Notes: generated by a model from the letters alone, not told the origin. A stretch of DNA of 64,000 nt from Flammula alnicola (GCA_015499995.1 JADNRV010000022.1:62001-126000); one strand, 5' to 3'. Counted from the first letter of the stretch, positions 44,535 through 58,456 are shown. Numbers and translations are program-made.

Positions 44535-47500
44535 ATGGATTCAAACGCAGCTGGTGCCCAGGGTGTCCTCAAAGTAGATGACGAGAAAGCTCGCCATGCG
44601 AAACGCGTAAAGCTCAAACAGCTCAACACGACAACGATTGTTCAAGGTAAATCGTATCCTGAAGCTATCCATTGCATTATTTGAATTGATGTCAATGAGT
44701 AGAAACCGCGAAGCTTGATTCCTCTCTTAAACGGCATACAGCCCTCATCAAACGCATTCGTCAGTCTATGGCCGCTGACAATCGAGATCAAATTATGAAG
44801 GATATCGAATCTCTCTCCCTGGAGAAATATGTCGATGAATTAGCAGGCGCCATGATAGAAGGACTCGCACGTTGCAAGACGGAAAAGGATGTTTGGGGTG
44901 CCGTTGAAGTACGTCCCGAGGATTGCAATCATTGAATTATGCATTTAACAACGAATCCCAGGTTATCTCGGCTGTACATCGCCGCTTCCCTAAAACATTT
45001 ACTCCCGCATTGGTGAACAACCTCTCCTTAGCTATCAGCGCTCCTTCACGCGCATCGTTGGCGAGTCTGACCCCGGAGCAACGGGAGAAGGATGACTCCG
45101 CTCGTGTCACACGGCAGCGGCCTATGGTCCGAGTCAGCTCGGAGTTGGCTTTAGTCGGAATCATCAAAGATGCCCCCGACAGAAGTGGAGGAGAATGGAT
45201 CATGAAGGCCCTGAAGGATTTGGTAAGTTTGTTGAAATCCCTCACATGCTTCGCTCATCTCTTGCCATACAAAACTAGCTATCGAATGACCCAAGTTTAT
45301 CCTCTTTACCCCTGCTGACTACTTTCCTGAAATCATATTCAAGACCCTTTCTTGGGATAGTACCACCGGCTCCATCCAGACAAATATCAGCAAATGCGGA
45401 GCCAGGGAGCCTGTCAAGTAATCAAGTTCAGGGCGATGGCGAGAGTACCCATTTCCCGCCATTGTTGAAAGAAGAAGAAGAGTTAGTGGAACAAGATATT
45501 CGAGATCGTTTCAAACGAATGTGCGAAGGCTACTTCGACAATGTGTGCAAGAAACTTGTTATTGAACACAAAGTAGGAAACCTTAACGTCTGCCCCTGGC
45601 TACTCTGACAATACGGGGCTGTAGCGTCTACAAGAACAAGACAAACGAAATCATGAAGCATATATACGATCTGGCGAGATTTTCGAGGACCGTCAGCAGG
45701 CCTACGAGAAAATGACCAAAAGTTATGAAAAACTATTAGCGAGTTGCCAATCGTAAGTCTAATGAATAATATGGCATTCAATGCTTCTCACATTGCTCGC
45801 GACAGATTATCTGAACTTCTCTATCTCCCTCTGCCCTCTCTGCCCACCGCTTCGCAGAAATCCGAGTCCATCCTTATAGGATCCAATTCCAGTCAGTTGA
45901 ATGGAGACACTGAGGAAGTTATCACCGCCGGGGGTAAATGGGAAGATGAAGAAGAGAGACGCTTTTTCGAAGATGTTCAGGACTTGAAAGACTTTGTTCC
46001 AAGCAGTGTTCTCGGGGTTGAAGGAGAGACAGAAGAAGAGGATAGCAGAGAAGTTGAGCGAGATCGTGTGGAAAAGGAAAAGGAGGAAGTCAGGAAACTC
46101 GAGGAGGAACTAGAAAAATTAAACGAAATCGATACCCAGAAGGTTAATGGTCAAGCGAAACCAGAAGAACCTCAGGAGGAAGAAGAGTAAGAATTTCCTT
46201 ACTTTCTTCGCAGTGCTTCACCTCACATTATGCTAGTGTGCCCACTCCCACACCAGGCACACCAAAAGCGCAGACCCCGCCTCTGTCTCCTCAATTAGCA
46301 CCTCAAGGGCCTTCGCAACTTCTGACAGCACTGCTCGTCAGGCTTCCTGATGCCACCAATCGTGCTCTGATTGATCAAGCGGCAATTGATTTTGCCTTCT
46401 TGAACTCCAAGGCTGCACGGAAAAGGCTTATTCGAGTAAATTGGTCTTTTCATACATCGTCGTATAATCGATATTCATATGACTCTTTAGTTCATGAGTC
46501 AAGTGCCCAAGAACAGGACCGACCTTCTCCCTCATTATTCAAGACTCGTTGCCACATTGAACAAATATATGCCTGATATTGGGTCAGAAATCGTAGCATT
46601 CGTAGGTCTTCAAGATGGTCCATTTTCCTGGTGTACTAAATAATACGATGACAGCTGGATGAAGAATTCCGTTATCTCCAAAGAAAGAAAAATGTGGTCA
46701 AAGAGCTGGCAGAGGTCAGACTGAAGGTATAATCATTCATTTCTTTCCCCCGACTCAAAAACTTATGCTCTGAACCAGAATATCCTCTTCCTCTCAAATT
46801 TGACGAAATTCCGGATAGTACCCGCTCACATCATTCTGCACATGTTCAAAGTCTGTCTAGACGACTTTTCCGGCACAAACGTAGAAAATATAGCACTTCT
46901 CCTGGAAGGCTGCGGCAGGTTCTTGTTAAGGAGCGAGGACACAGCGGAAAGATTTAGTACAATGGTAAGTCTTATGCTTTTGTCCAAAAAAGCCCCGTAC
47001 TAAACAAAAGGTCTGACATTTCTAGCTTGAGCTCATGCGCCGCAAACAGAGTATGCAGCATTTTGATCAGCGTCAACTCCTGTTACTGGAAAATGCATAT
47101 TACCAGGTGAGACTCAGGCCATGCTGCCGTTTTGGGCTGCAAAAACTGACAAGATGGCAGTGCAATCCTCCTGAAAGGGCACCCAGGCAGGAAAAGATCC
47201 GCACTCCAATGGAATTATTCATCCGCCATCTGATTTATGACGTACTGGCGAAAAAGTCAATCGACAAAGTCCTGAAACTTCTCCGCAAGCTCGACTGGGA
47301 AGATGACGAGGTTAAACGCTATCTACACAAGGTGTTTACGAAACCATGGAAAATTAAATACGGCAACATTGGCCTTTTAGCTATGTTGACGTATGATCTG
47401 CAAAGATATCGACCTGCATTCGCCATCGCTGTTGTTGATCAAGTTCTTGAAGACGTACGAAGGGGACTTGAACAAAACGTTTACAGTACCAATCAAAGGA

Positions 47501-48902
47501 GGTTGGCGACAATGAAGTATCTTGGAGAACTATATATCTATCGATTGCTCAGCTCAAGCATCGTTTTTGATACACTGTGGTCTATTGTGACTTTTGGACA
47601 CCGTATGTTTCTCTTTTCGTACTTCGTTGGGCCCTTCTAATCGATTCTCCTAGCTGATGGACGACCTTTACCAAACCAGGCGATACCATTGGATATGCCG
47701 GATGATTTCTTCCGCATACGCCTTGTGTGTGTTCTGTTGGATACTTGTGGGATGTGCTTCGACCGTGGCACACAGAAGAAGAAATTGGATAACTTCCTTA
47801 CATTTTTCCAGGCACGGATTATTTTATATATGCTAGCAACTATTCATGCTAATGCTATGTGTCAGTATTACATTCACTGCAAAGAGCCCCTGCCCATGGA
47901 TGTTGATTTCATGCTCTCTGATTCTCTTGAGGCAAGTTTTTCCTTCTTATACTACCATCCATGCTTACGGATGTATAGGCTGTGCGACCTAAACTGGAGA
48001 TGGCAAAGACACTTGAACAAGCGGCCACAGCTGTCGATGAAATGTTCAATTCAGCATTTCAGACAACAGGTAACTTACTACCCCTATTCGGCTCTTGTCG
48101 TTAAGTCTCAATCATTGGCGCAACAGGAGACGACAGTGGTGACGACAGCGAGGACGAAGGAGAACGCAGAGACGAAGAAGAGCGTGATGAAGAAGAAGCC
48201 GAAGATTCCGGAGATCCTGACTCACCAGTACGTGTTACAATCTACAATCCTTCTTGAAGTTTTTCTGCTCATCATGCACCTTAGGTGGGAGAGCGTCCAC
48301 CATCACCAGACCAAGAAGTTGTTCTCTCTGCTAGCAATAGTCTTCAAGAATATCTAGGACCTTCCGAGGAGGCGGATGCTGAGTTTGCAAAGGAACTGGC
48401 CAAACTTGTCACAGATACTTCTACAGAGTCTCGAAAAGTCGACAAGAAGACTGCTCTTGCACTCTGGGATTCTGCCGTCCTTCCTCCAACTGTCCGTAAG
48501 AAACGGACGGACGAAAGAGAAGAAGACGACGAAGAAAATGACGCTAATGGACCTGGGACGATGGCATTCACTGTCATTACAAAGAAAGGCAATAAGCAAC
48601 AAGTATGTATAACATTGCATGTTGTCATTCAGTTGAACTTACGGAACTATTGCCAGACTCGTCAAATTGCTGTACCTTCAGCATCTGCATTAGCTGTTCA
48701 TACACGGTCTGCTCAGTTGCAAGACAAAGTAGAGCAACAGCACTTGAAGCGCTTGGTCTTAAATTACGAGCAGAGAGAAGAAGCCGAGGAGCTAAAGGGT
48801 AGGTTCCATGTTTAATCATTAACGAGTTGTTTTGATAAATTTTCCAAAGCGCTGGAGGCTCGTAACCGTGCAGGTGCCATCAAGATACGCTACGTTGGGT
48901 GA
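44535..48902 (+). CDS. UPF2: Nonsense-mediated mRNA decay factor UPF2/NMD2
   Basis: UPF2 bridges UPF1 and UPF3 in the surveillance complex that degrades mRNAs with early stops. The ATG at 44535 starts MDSNAAGAQGVLKVDDEKAR. The first MIF4G domain includes VISAVHRRFPKTFTPALVNN and SELALVGIIKD. A very acidic Glu-rich linker lies near 45930-46190. MIF4G-2 has LLTALLVRLPDATNRALIDQ. MIF4G-3 has PMELFIRHLIYDVLAKKSID, LRKLDWEDDEVKRYLHKVFT and LGELYIYRLLSSSIVFDTLW, followed by FFRIRLVCVLLDTCGMCFDR. A second acidic region precedes the C-terminal UPF1-binding segment (MAFTVITKKGNKQQTRQIAV, then LKRLVLNYEQREEAEELK) and the end RAGAIKIRYVG at 48902. All domains are present and in order; about 1,100 residues, some 15 small introns. 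Confidence 0.95.
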
Positions 48903-49449
48903 TTGTTCCATGATCCAAACTGCTTGAATTTTCGACAGATTGTCTCAATCCTAGTCGTCTGGCAGCATGTGACACTGCTACCAAAGGTCCCTTTCCGTGT
49001 TTTAACACCCCAAGTCGGCGTCATTTTTTGGCCTGGGCTTGCCCATTGGACTTACGCTTCCCTGTGGTCATACAAATTGACTCCACACCTTGGTCCTTTG
49101 GCGTCGCGTCCTTCTGAGTTGTATATTTAGTAGGATGCAGATGATTCTTTGTTAGGACTGAGCATTACAATAAGTATGTACTGTATACCTCGCGTGTAGT
49201 ACTATAATTGAGAATGTAGTTTCAAAGAGCCCTCGGCTTGATGAATTTCTCCGACTCTTTGTGACATTTGTCCTGATTAGGCGAAAGCATCATTGCGCCA
49301 CTGGTGCTGTTGCGGTGAGGCGAATTTGACGCACAGCACAATCTGTCATGTGGATGGGCCTGAAACCAGAAGAAACTCAAACATTACCTCCACCTCTGGA
49401 ATTCGGGCACGCCCAGCGAGCGCTACACTAGAAATACCCTCCCCCGGCG
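48903..49449. other. Spacer between UPF2 and kinase genes
   Basis: Holds the UPF2 3' UTR and the kinase promoter or 5' UTR. A frame from 49293 on the plus strand lacks coding character. An upstream kinase exon cannot be excluded. Confidence 0.45.
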
Positions 49450-51082
49450 ATGCAGTCAAGATTTCAGCGATATCAAGAAGCTGCTTTGCCAGAGTTGCCC
49501 CCTTTTGACCCAGAAGAACCTGTAAAGATAACTACAACAGCCCATCACTCGAGCCGCCGCAAGCTCAACCAATATACAAGAGGAGAGAAACTTGGGAGTG
49601 GGAAGCACGGGGATGTCTATGTCTGTAGAGATGAGACGTCGAGTGGATACGACCTGGTCTGCCCATTTCTGCGTTTGAGTGCTGCATCCTTTGATCGTCG
49701 CTTATACATACTTCACTAGGCTGTCAAGATTGTTCGAAAGACTAATCCTCGGGATAAACTCAAGCTTCTAAAGAGAAATTACCAACAAGAAATACAAGAT
49801 GGTCAAATTCCACTGAACTTGAACAGTACGCTGAATAGCATACGAAAAGAGATTGCCATTATGAAGAAGTGCAGACACGCTAATTTGGTTCGGCTGGTGG
49901 AAACCATAGATGATCCTCGCGACGAGAAGATATATATGGGTGCGTATATTCGATGGTTTCTGTGATGGCTTGAGCCCGCTGCTTTTGGAGATGTTTGAGT
50001 GGCGCCTATTTTTCTAATCTACCCGTTCTTCCCCTTGCAGTCATGGAATGTTTGTCTGGGGGTCCCGTTGAATGGTCGGGCATCAATAAGGAACCTGTCC
50101 TGATGTTACAACAAACTCGGCGGATTTTGCGAGACACAATTTTAGGTTTGGAATATCGTGCGTGCAAAGCTCTTAGTTCATAGGGTTTACCCATCATTGA
50201 GCTTGTTGTCTCTTTTTCTCTCGCAGTCCATCATGAGGGCGTTATTCATCGCGATATAAAGCCAGCCAATATTCTTTACACAAGAGATCGTCGGTCTGTC
50301 AAGCTCATTGACTTCGGTGTCGCTCATTTTACCCCACCGTCAACGCGAGCAAAAGGCAAGGAACCGGAAAGCTCACAGGACTCAATAGACCCTTCGCTGT
50401 TTCCTCCCTCTGATCTACTTAAGAGAACAGGGTCGCCGGCCTTCCTTGCTCCTGAAGTCGTCTGGTTTTCCGATGAAGGACCGCAGATGTTGCAGTCACC
50501 TTTTCAAGGCACAATATCACCAGGTTCAGCGGAAAGCGGTTACAACCAAGCCAGTTCCTCCCAGATGCCGAAGCAGCGACCTCCTATCACAAAATCCATA
50601 GATATCTGGTCCTTAGGGGTGACCTTCTATTGCCTTCTGTTCGGTCACCTTCCGTTCTCCGTTCCTCCGTCTGAAGAAAATACGCATCAGATTCATAGCG
50701 AATATGTGGTCTACAACATAATTTGTACACAGGAATGGCCAATGGAAGACTATATGGGCGCCGATGGTGTTCCGACAGGTGGGAGGTATCCGCAGAATAC
50801 GACTGGGGATGGCTCCAGAGTCATGCATCTATTGGACCAAATGCTCCAGAAGAGTCCAAAGCATCGAATCACTTTGCCAGAAATTAAGGTAGGCATTATA
50901 TATGAACGAGGATTTGTATTAAATTGTAAATCTAGGCGAACTCTTGGATCCTAAAAGATATTGAGAGTCCCAAGGAATGGTCGCGGCTCACTTCGCCTGT
51001 TGGAGATAATGGAATACCGACTGGAAATTGGGTGAAGACCGCCAGCTCCAAGTTTTTAAAGCTACTTCCGGGCCCTCGATAA
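49450..51082 (+). CDS. Ser/Thr protein kinase, CaMKK/Elm1-Sak1 type
   Basis: Upstream kinases of this class (fission yeast Ssp1, yeast Sak1/Tos3/Elm1, animal CaMKK) phosphorylate the activation loop of AMPK/Snf1. From the ATG at 49450, RRKLNQYTRGEKLGSGKHGD carries the glycine loop. A 62-nt intron leads to AVKIVRKTNPRDKLKLLKRN with the ATP-binding Lys. MKKCRHANLVRLVETIDDPR and YMVMECLSGGPVEW form the hinge, and EYLHHEGVIHRDIKPANILY is the catalytic loop. KLIDFGVAHF is the DFG segment, TGSPAFLAPEVVWF the activation and APE segment, and SIDIWSLGVTFYCLLFGHLP the F helix. A long N-lobe insertion (DKLKLLKRNYQQEIQDGQIP) and the PAFLAPE form are typical of CaMKK kinases. The end (SSKFLKLLPGPR) is at 51082. 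About 440 residues, complete. Confidence 0.88.
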
Positions 51083-51643
51083 ACTTCTCCCGAGAGCCGT
51101 TAACTATGCCATACCAACATGGTTCCCGCCCGGCGCCCTCATAATATGCACCGGATATTTTGCAAGATCCTGAGGTCAGAAGCACTGCAAGCCTTGATAA
51201 CTCCGGAAGCAGATAGAGTTATATCTATCGCTTCAGCGATATCCCTAGATTTTCTATAGCGATGCGTGATGGATGAAGAGGCCTCCGAAATATCTCGGTC
51301 TTAACGATAGGAGCTTATGTCTTCTTGTGAAGGATATATTTACAAGTAATGCTGCCCATATAGACATAGGATTGTATAGTTTGCTTAGATAAATGATACA
51401 AGAATTATAGCTTAGGGCTCCATTCTCAATTTTGAAGATCTGACGACTTGTGAGGACGCGCATCGCGCAACGCGCCTGCCGGTTCTAATTTAATTCACGT
51501 GAACGGCTTCATTCAGCCACGTGACAAAAGAATCCGTGAACACAGTAACAGTTGCTGGCAATCTTTCAATTTGAAGTATTCCTGACTTTGGTTTTTATCT
51601 TCTCAAAAATTCTTTCCATCTCCTGCTGCAAATATCTTTCAAT
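51083..51643. other. Spacer between kinase and Tudor-SN genes
   Basis: 560 bases with the kinase 3' UTR and the promoter of the next gene. An inverted cacgtg-like pair occurs near 51497 and 51519 (ttcacgtgaa and gccacgtgac), possible E-box/CACGTG sites; no coding signal. Confidence 0.45.
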
Positions 51644-54600
51644 ATGTCAATGAAAGCTGTAAGTACATTGGCCGATACTACGGAATGCATGACTGATCCT
51701 GAGCACAGATCGTGAAATGTAAATCTTGCAATAATTTACTTCCCGAATATCGGTCTCACGACCCTTCTGAAAGCCGTCATTTCTGGCGACTCTCTCATTC
51801 TACGCGGTCGCCCAGGACAGGGTCAACCCCCCAAAGAACGGTGCGTGCTTTGCTAGGAAAAGCTGGATTTCGAAGATGCGATCAAAGTCTATTTCTCCAG
51901 AGTATTACATCTCGCCGATTTAGCAGCTCCGCGCCTCGGTACATTGGCCAGGGAAGACGAGGTGAGCTCAAACTCAGCACTTTGTCACAATATCACCATA
52001 TGTGTTTAACTGTCTGACAGCCATGGGCATTCGAATCCCGCGACTTCCTCCGACAACTCGCCGTTGGCAAAGAAATAACTTTCACGTCTATCCATTCTTT
52101 GCCATCTAACGACGACATCCCTCGCGATCTTGGAAATGCTGAGATTGGAGGCGTAGACCTATCCTCTGAACTTCTCAAGAATGGTTGGGCCAAGCTCAAG
52201 GAATTCAAGCGAGAAGCAACAGAGGAAGATAATAAAAAGAAGGAGATTGAAAACGAGGCGAAGGCCACAGGCAAGGGAATATGGAATCCTCATGGCCAGA
52301 AGGTTAATATAATCTCTGCGTATGTTGCATTGGTTATTCAAATGACTTCTAGGCCCGCGCTGTGAACCACACAATGCCAGTCGATTCTCAAGCTTTCGTG
52401 ACAGAGTGGAAGGGGAAACCTATTGACGGTAAGATATATCTATTTTGCGTCTCTGGTGTGGTATCTGATGCTCGTCTTTGCAGCCCTCGTTGAACAAGTC
52501 AGAGACGGCACAACCTTGCGTGTACGTTTGTTCTTGCCAGATGGCGAGCATCAAATGGTAAATATTGCCTTGGCTGGTGTACGAAGCCCTCGCGTTTCCA
52601 CAAAGCAAGGCGAACCTTCTGAACCTTGGGGCGAAGAGGTAAGATGCTTCAAACAATCGTAACCACTATTTCATCCTTCCTCATCACCCCATGAAAGGCA
52701 AAATTCTTTACAGAGTCTCGACTGCTCCAACGGCCCGTCCGAGTACAGATTTTATCTCTTCCGAGTTCAACTGCAACGCCTTTCCAAAGCTCGGCGAACG
52801 CGACAGCTCCGCCACCTGCCAGCATCTATATTGGAACAGGTCAGTGGTTGTTTAGGATAACTACCTCTACAATGCTAACATTTGTATCAAGTTATTCATC
52901 CTGTCGGAAATGTAGCAGAGTTTCTCGTTGCTGCCGGTTTGGCTCGCGTGGTTGATTGGCATGCCGGCATGTTGTCTGGCAATGGTAGTATGGAGCGTCT
53001 TCGCGCGGCAGAAAAGGTCGCCAAAGAAAGGCGCCTAAATCTATACGCTAACCTGCCCACTCCCCCTTCTGCTGGAAAAGAAAATGGTACCGCATCCAAT
53101 GGGCATTCTCAGACCTTCGATGCGACAGTCATCCGCATCTGGAGTGGAGATCAGGTGTCTGTCGCTGAAAAGGAGACTTCGAATGAACGTCGCATACAGC
53201 TGAGCTCTACCCGAGGCCCTAAGTGGGATCAGTCATATATTCTCTCTTTCATATTCTCATTGTTTTGGTTAGGCTTTCGGATCCACGACAAGCCTATTAT
53301 GCGCAAGAGGCCCGGGAATTCCTAAGGAAAAAACTCATTGGTAAACACGTCAAAGTTCATATCGACTTTGTTCGACCTAGAGAAGGAGAGTTCGAGGAGC
53401 GAGAGTGTGCTACTATACGCTATGGAGGCCATGGGGCGTAAGTACTCTATATCTATATTTCTATATTCAGCTCATTGATCAAGACCCTCTTCGCAGCAAC
53501 ATTGCCGAGCAACTTATTGAAAAGGGTCTAGCCAGCATTGTTCGCCATAAGCGCGACGATGAAGATAGGTCTCCAGATTACGACAAGCTAATGGCGGCTG
53601 AACAAGCGTTAGTTGCATGATGATTTTTCTTCCATGGACTTCATTGATATTTCTAAAAATGTTTTTAGGGCAGTAGCTGATCTTCGAGGGATTCATTCCG
53701 GAAAAGAAATTCCGCCACCTAAACAACCCCTCAATATTTCCGAGGTCATCCACTTGCGTGTCTCAATATATCAGATGTAGCTGACAAAAATCATAGACAA
53801 GCAGCCGTGCCACTCAATTCCTCAATGGTTTTAAGCGATTGGGAAAAATTCCGGCCGTGGTGGATTATGTTGCCGCAGGCTCGCGATTCAAGTTTGTCCT
53901 CCATTCTCCCCTCCCGTGCGACTGGTACGCTGACATTAGAGTAGAATTTTCCTGCCTAAAGACAACCAAACTCTCACGTTGGTGCTTGCTGGTTTGTTTT
54001 CCCAAAATTTCTGTCCTTTTCTGATGCAAGTTTTTAACGATGTGACTCCCAGGCATTCGAGCTCCACGGACTGCCCGCAATGCTTCGGAAAAGAGCGAGC
54101 CATATGGAACCGAAGCTTATGAATTTGCTGCGCACAGATATATGCAACGAGATGTCGAGTTTGAAGTTGAAAGTATTGACAAGTCCGGAGGCTTCATTGG
54201 ATCACTCTTCATCAACAAAACTGAAAATGCGGCCCTCACCTTGGTGAAAGAAGGCTTGGCAACAGTGCATCCGTTCTCTGCGGACGGCCTCCCTTGGGCG
54301 CGACAACTGTACGATGCTGAGGTGTGTTCATTTTCGTCCCGTAGAGTGTTCAGTATATCTCATAGTTACATTTTAGGAGGAGGCCAAAAAAGCGAAGCTT
54401 AATGTCTGTAAAATCTCTCCGTGTATTCTTCTTCTATTGAAATCTTTGTATCTCTTAGATCTGGAGTACTTATGACGAAGAGGCCTCCAAAGCTGCCGAA
54501 ATAGCTGCGGAAAATGACAGTGATGCTAGCCCTTTGAAGTCGGAATATCTCGATGTCATCGTTAGCGACGTCAGAACTAAGAATGGCTTCGCCTTCTCCG

Positions 54601-55370
54601 TTCAAATTCTCAACACAGAAGGTAAATACTGCAGTTTTGATATCCTTGAATAGATTTTAAGCAATTTTTCTTTAAGGTATCGCATCTCTGGAAAAACTCA
54701 TGAGGGAGTTTTCAATACACCACAGCTCTCCAATCTCATCTCCTCCGGGCTTTGTCCCTAAGGGAGGAGACCTTGTTTCAGCAAAATTCTCGGATGGAGC
54801 TTGGTATCGAGCCAAAATTCGCAGAGCGTCTCCGATCAAGAAAGAAGCAGAAGTTACTTTCATTGACTACGGAAATCAAGATACCGTGGCATTTTCAAAT
54901 ATTCGTCCTCTTGATCCTAAATTCCGATCATTGCCTGGACAAGCACACGACGCGCGCCTTAGGTTCGTTACTCTAGTTTTTAAATGGTGGACAACACCTC
55001 AATCACCACTCCCTTTACTTTCAGCTTTGTTAAGCTCGTCGGTCCTGAGAGTGACTACCATACCGAAGCTATTGACCGTTTCCGCTCAATCTGCGAAGGT
55101 CGCAAATTGGTCGCTAACATCGACCACAGGGAAGGCCCTCTACTGCATTTGCGCCTCATCGACCCCTCAAATCCGTCTGTGGCTCAGGATCCTACAGCTT
55201 GCATCAATGCGGATCTTGTAAGTGAAGGTCTAGCCTCGATCGACCGCAAGGGCTGCAAATACCTCTCGTCATACCCGCAAGTCCTCAAGAAACTACAAGC
55301 TTCTATCGCTGAAGCGAAGCGGGATCGCGCCGGCATGTTTGAGTTCGGCGATGTTGAGGAGGACGAGTGA
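51644..55370 (+). CDS. SND1: Tudor staphylococcal nuclease (Tudor-SN/SND1)
   Basis: Tudor-SN is a conserved RNA-binding protein of RNA-induced silencing, splicing and stress granule complexes. Four tandem SNase-like domains precede a fused Tudor/SN5 region. Two tiny 5' exons (MSMKA at 51644, then IVKS) lead to [20 protein letters not shown] and [19 protein letters not shown] of SN1. SN2 carries [22 protein letters not shown]3 has [19 protein letters not shown] and [22 protein letters not shown]4 shows [20 protein letters not shown] after a 44-nt intron, then [20 protein letters not shown]. The Tudor domain is [20 protein letters not shown] with [20 protein letters not shown]. The C-terminus closes [18 protein letters not shown] at 55370. 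Nuclease-site residues were not checked one by one. About 900 residues; introns are frequent and small. Confidence 0.93.
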
Positions 55371-55706
55371 TCATTCCACTTGCCTGATGCTACTGCCACG
55401 CCAAATATCAAAGGCTACGTAAGCACCAAAAATGTATTTCTCCTACACAAACTCTGTAATTATGGAGTATCAAGAAGTTGACAATAATGTTCAACTTGTT
55501 TGCACCCGGAAGATCTCGTTCTTCGTGAATTCCTTGCGTGCAAGGCTTTCCCATATTGCTACCGGGTTATTTATACTGGAACGTATCGAAGTTCACTTGA
55601 GATCTATTTCGCAACATTCAGACCACGAGAAACACTCACGTTTCTGCAGTCAAAGGGAAGTTAATGTCAGCTGGATGACTTTGCCATTCTGCTCGTGAAA
55701 TCATCG
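55371..55706. other. Convergent 3' spacer
   Basis: 335 bases between the stops of Tudor-SN and the S41 gene. It contains 3' UTRs; no other feature was seen. Confidence 0.5.
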
Positions 55707-58456
55707 TCAGTAGACTGCCCAAGAGCGGATGAAATCACCACTTGAGATACCTTCTGGTGTATCAGGATCATCGATGCCAAAACCAAGTCTCCAGGTGATA
55801 CCTTGTACGCTATTTGTTAAACTAAAACCATTCGTTTCAATTTAGAAACGGAATCAGCCAAGAATTAAACGCACAAGTCTGGCGGAGCAAGGGAATGATT
55901 TTTGAGTTTGGTTGTCTGCAATAAAGATAGAGGTCAGATGAAGATGTCGCAGAAGTCTGATTATCGTAGGCTAACTTTGAGTTCCGTATCTACCATAGAG
56001 AAGGAGGTGGATTGACCGCCAACGGTACCACAATATTCTTGTGGAATGTCGTGTTTTCCGCCAGTCACAATTGTCTTAACGCCTTCCGACTTGGACATGG
56101 TGATCTAGGGAACGAGTAAAATCTAGCTGAAGGTAAGCTTTGTCGTAAGAAACGCACGCTGAAAAGAGAACAGGAGCTTGCGCATCTATACAATAGAGAG
56201 TTTAGCATTTGATAAAGACTTTCAGGAGAAAATATTACCTTCCATTCGAAACAATCAATACGTCCTTCGGCTTGAAAAGTGCATAATCAGGAGGATCCCA
56301 CTCGAACGGTTGGCATTCTTGTCCCAGCCTGCGTACCTTCCTCTCAGCAGGCATTCATACACGATAAAGGGCACTCACCTCTGGCTGAACGAGTCCTCGT
56401 GTCCATTAATAATCACACCGACAGGCTTTAGCCAATTTGAAGTTGCAGGGAACTGATGATGTGAAGCATTGGTCCATTGAATGGGATTATAGGACAGAAT
56501 TTCCTCCGGGTCTGCACCCGATGCTATCTTTTCGACGATCAAACGAGCCAATGGACCAGCGCGAGTTGTTGAGTCCAGGCCTGCCTGAGGTTCAGTAGAT
56601 TCTTTAGGTCCTATGATCTACCATTGAAGTCACTTTACTCGTCCCTTGTAAGCTAATAGACAGACGTACAATCCGGTGAAGCCACTGAAATAGTCTATTT
56701 ATCAGGCATGACGTCTCTCCCAAATAAAATACGCTCACTTACATGAGCAATGCATATATAACCTTCACAGAGGCCCCGAAGCGTTAGAATCTTATCGCGA
56801 CACGTGGCAAAGTTACTTTACCTCCTCCGTTGTTAGTCTGAGTATGATGTCAGTGAGTTAGTGAGAAACAACAGTAAAATATAGACGAGGATCGTACCAC
56901 ATCGACGATTAGACGTTCTGCACCTGCCGTCTTGAGCCCTTGCAGCCCCGTCAATAGACTAATTCCAAAAGCAGTGAAATTTCGGGCTGAGAAACTTCCG
57001 AGCGCCAGGACACCGGTAATATTGTCATTTAACATGTAGAATTGAGCGACACTGTAACTCTGATTCAAAGCAGGCATGCTTGGCTGCAGATGTTCTGGAA
57101 GGTCGATATCGGTAAGGGGTAACGCATCCAACATGACGTTCATGGGTTGCTTCCGAGATTCTTCGGGATTGACCGGTGGTTGCTGCTGGAAGTACGCAAT
57201 AGGCGGAGGTGATTGCTTGTATGCCTGGACGCCGATGCTGCTTCGTAAAGATCAACGCCATTGGTCCGTTATTAGCTACGCAATTTTTCAGGCGATATGA
57301 TGCGGAGTCTGTGAAGTTCTTCGAGGCTGCTCCGAACTCGAGCGGTATGGAAGCTGATAGAAATTGAATGAAACTGAATATAAGATGTGGAGAATAGGAA
57401 ATCGCACTAACCGTGAAGGTATCGTTGGTGGAGCTGTTCACACGCTGTACGGTAAGCTCGACGAAATCTACGAGAGGATGAGCTTGGAGAGCAAAATTCC
57501 CCATGGAGTATTGCCAGCCGTTTGCACCACGAGTATAGCTTGCAAAGAAACTGACCATATATAAGCTTCGAGCGAAATTGCATCAGAAATTACTCACGAA
57601 TTTTGTCGAGTCGCAAAAGATTGGTATCCACCTGTTATGTCGGCATTCTTGTTCACAGCCACGAAAGGCTCTTTCCCATTAATGAGAAATACTTTTGCGC
57701 CAGATAGCTATGAGCAGCACATGTTTGAATATATGTAATGGAGTATGAGAAAAAGCGAAACATACAGTAGCAAGCTTTCCTTTCAATCGGCCTGGAAGTG
57801 ACTGCTGCCAAAACTCGACCTCATCCTTGAATTCGTTCGAGGCGACTTTAAATGCTTCAGGTGCGATATGGACATTCTGAGATCCGTCAGCTGCTGTCAA
57901 GAGGACTAAAGGCAATGGTATATATGTGATATATAATGCTTAAGAAAACCAAATCAGATCCAGATCAAACCAGGTGCGAATGAAGCTTACAATCGTAACA
58001 ATAGTTGAAAACACCACAGTGCCCATCGTTGACACGCTTGAAAGAACGGTAAATATCCAGATGAAAGTCAAACTCCGAGGAGTAATCCTGTTTGCTTAAT
58101 CTGACCAAGTCTGCAGCAAGGTCTTCATGTACGTCGTTCTCGAATGGGGCGGAGCCTGGATCTGGTAGTTGACAGAGGTGTGAAATGCGAGGGTCTTGTT
58201 GACGACTTCAATAGTCTGGGATTCAGAGAGAGTAAAAGCTCAGCATCGAGAGGTAGTCCAGGTAGAGGATCCAAAAGCTCACATTTGCCTTGATTATTGA
58301 GTCGAGTGGGAAAGACGACATGCAGGCACGAGCTTCTCGTGGAAGGACCCATGTCTTCCCAGAGATGGCTGCACAAGGGTCTGGTATAGGTATGCTCTTA
58401 GAGCTGACTGAGACAGCCCAGCAAGCGAGCCAGGTATACAGTAAACGCATTATCAT
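55707..58456 (-). CDS. Secreted S41-family, CPAF-like protein
   Basis: From the ATG at 58456 a signal peptide is clear (MIMRLLYTWLACWAVSVSS). The mature protein begins IPDPCAAISGKTWVLPREAR. The conserved block RSFKRVNDGHCGVFNYC carries the His that is catalytic in the CPAF protease of Chlamydia. A PDZ-like middle part (LSGAKVFLINGKEPFVAVNK) and a strand VLALGSFSARNFTAF follow, then LIVDVTNNGGGYICIAHWL. The Ser region is VLIVSNGRCASSCSLFSITM, matching the nucleophile turn of S41 peptidases. Then come GVKTIVTGGKH and a C-terminal motif VQGITWRLGFGIDDPDTPE reached through a 65-nt intron. Stop at 55707. Many short exons; about 690 residues. Whether it is an active protease is unknown; fungal members are generally uncharacterised. 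Confidence 0.82.
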
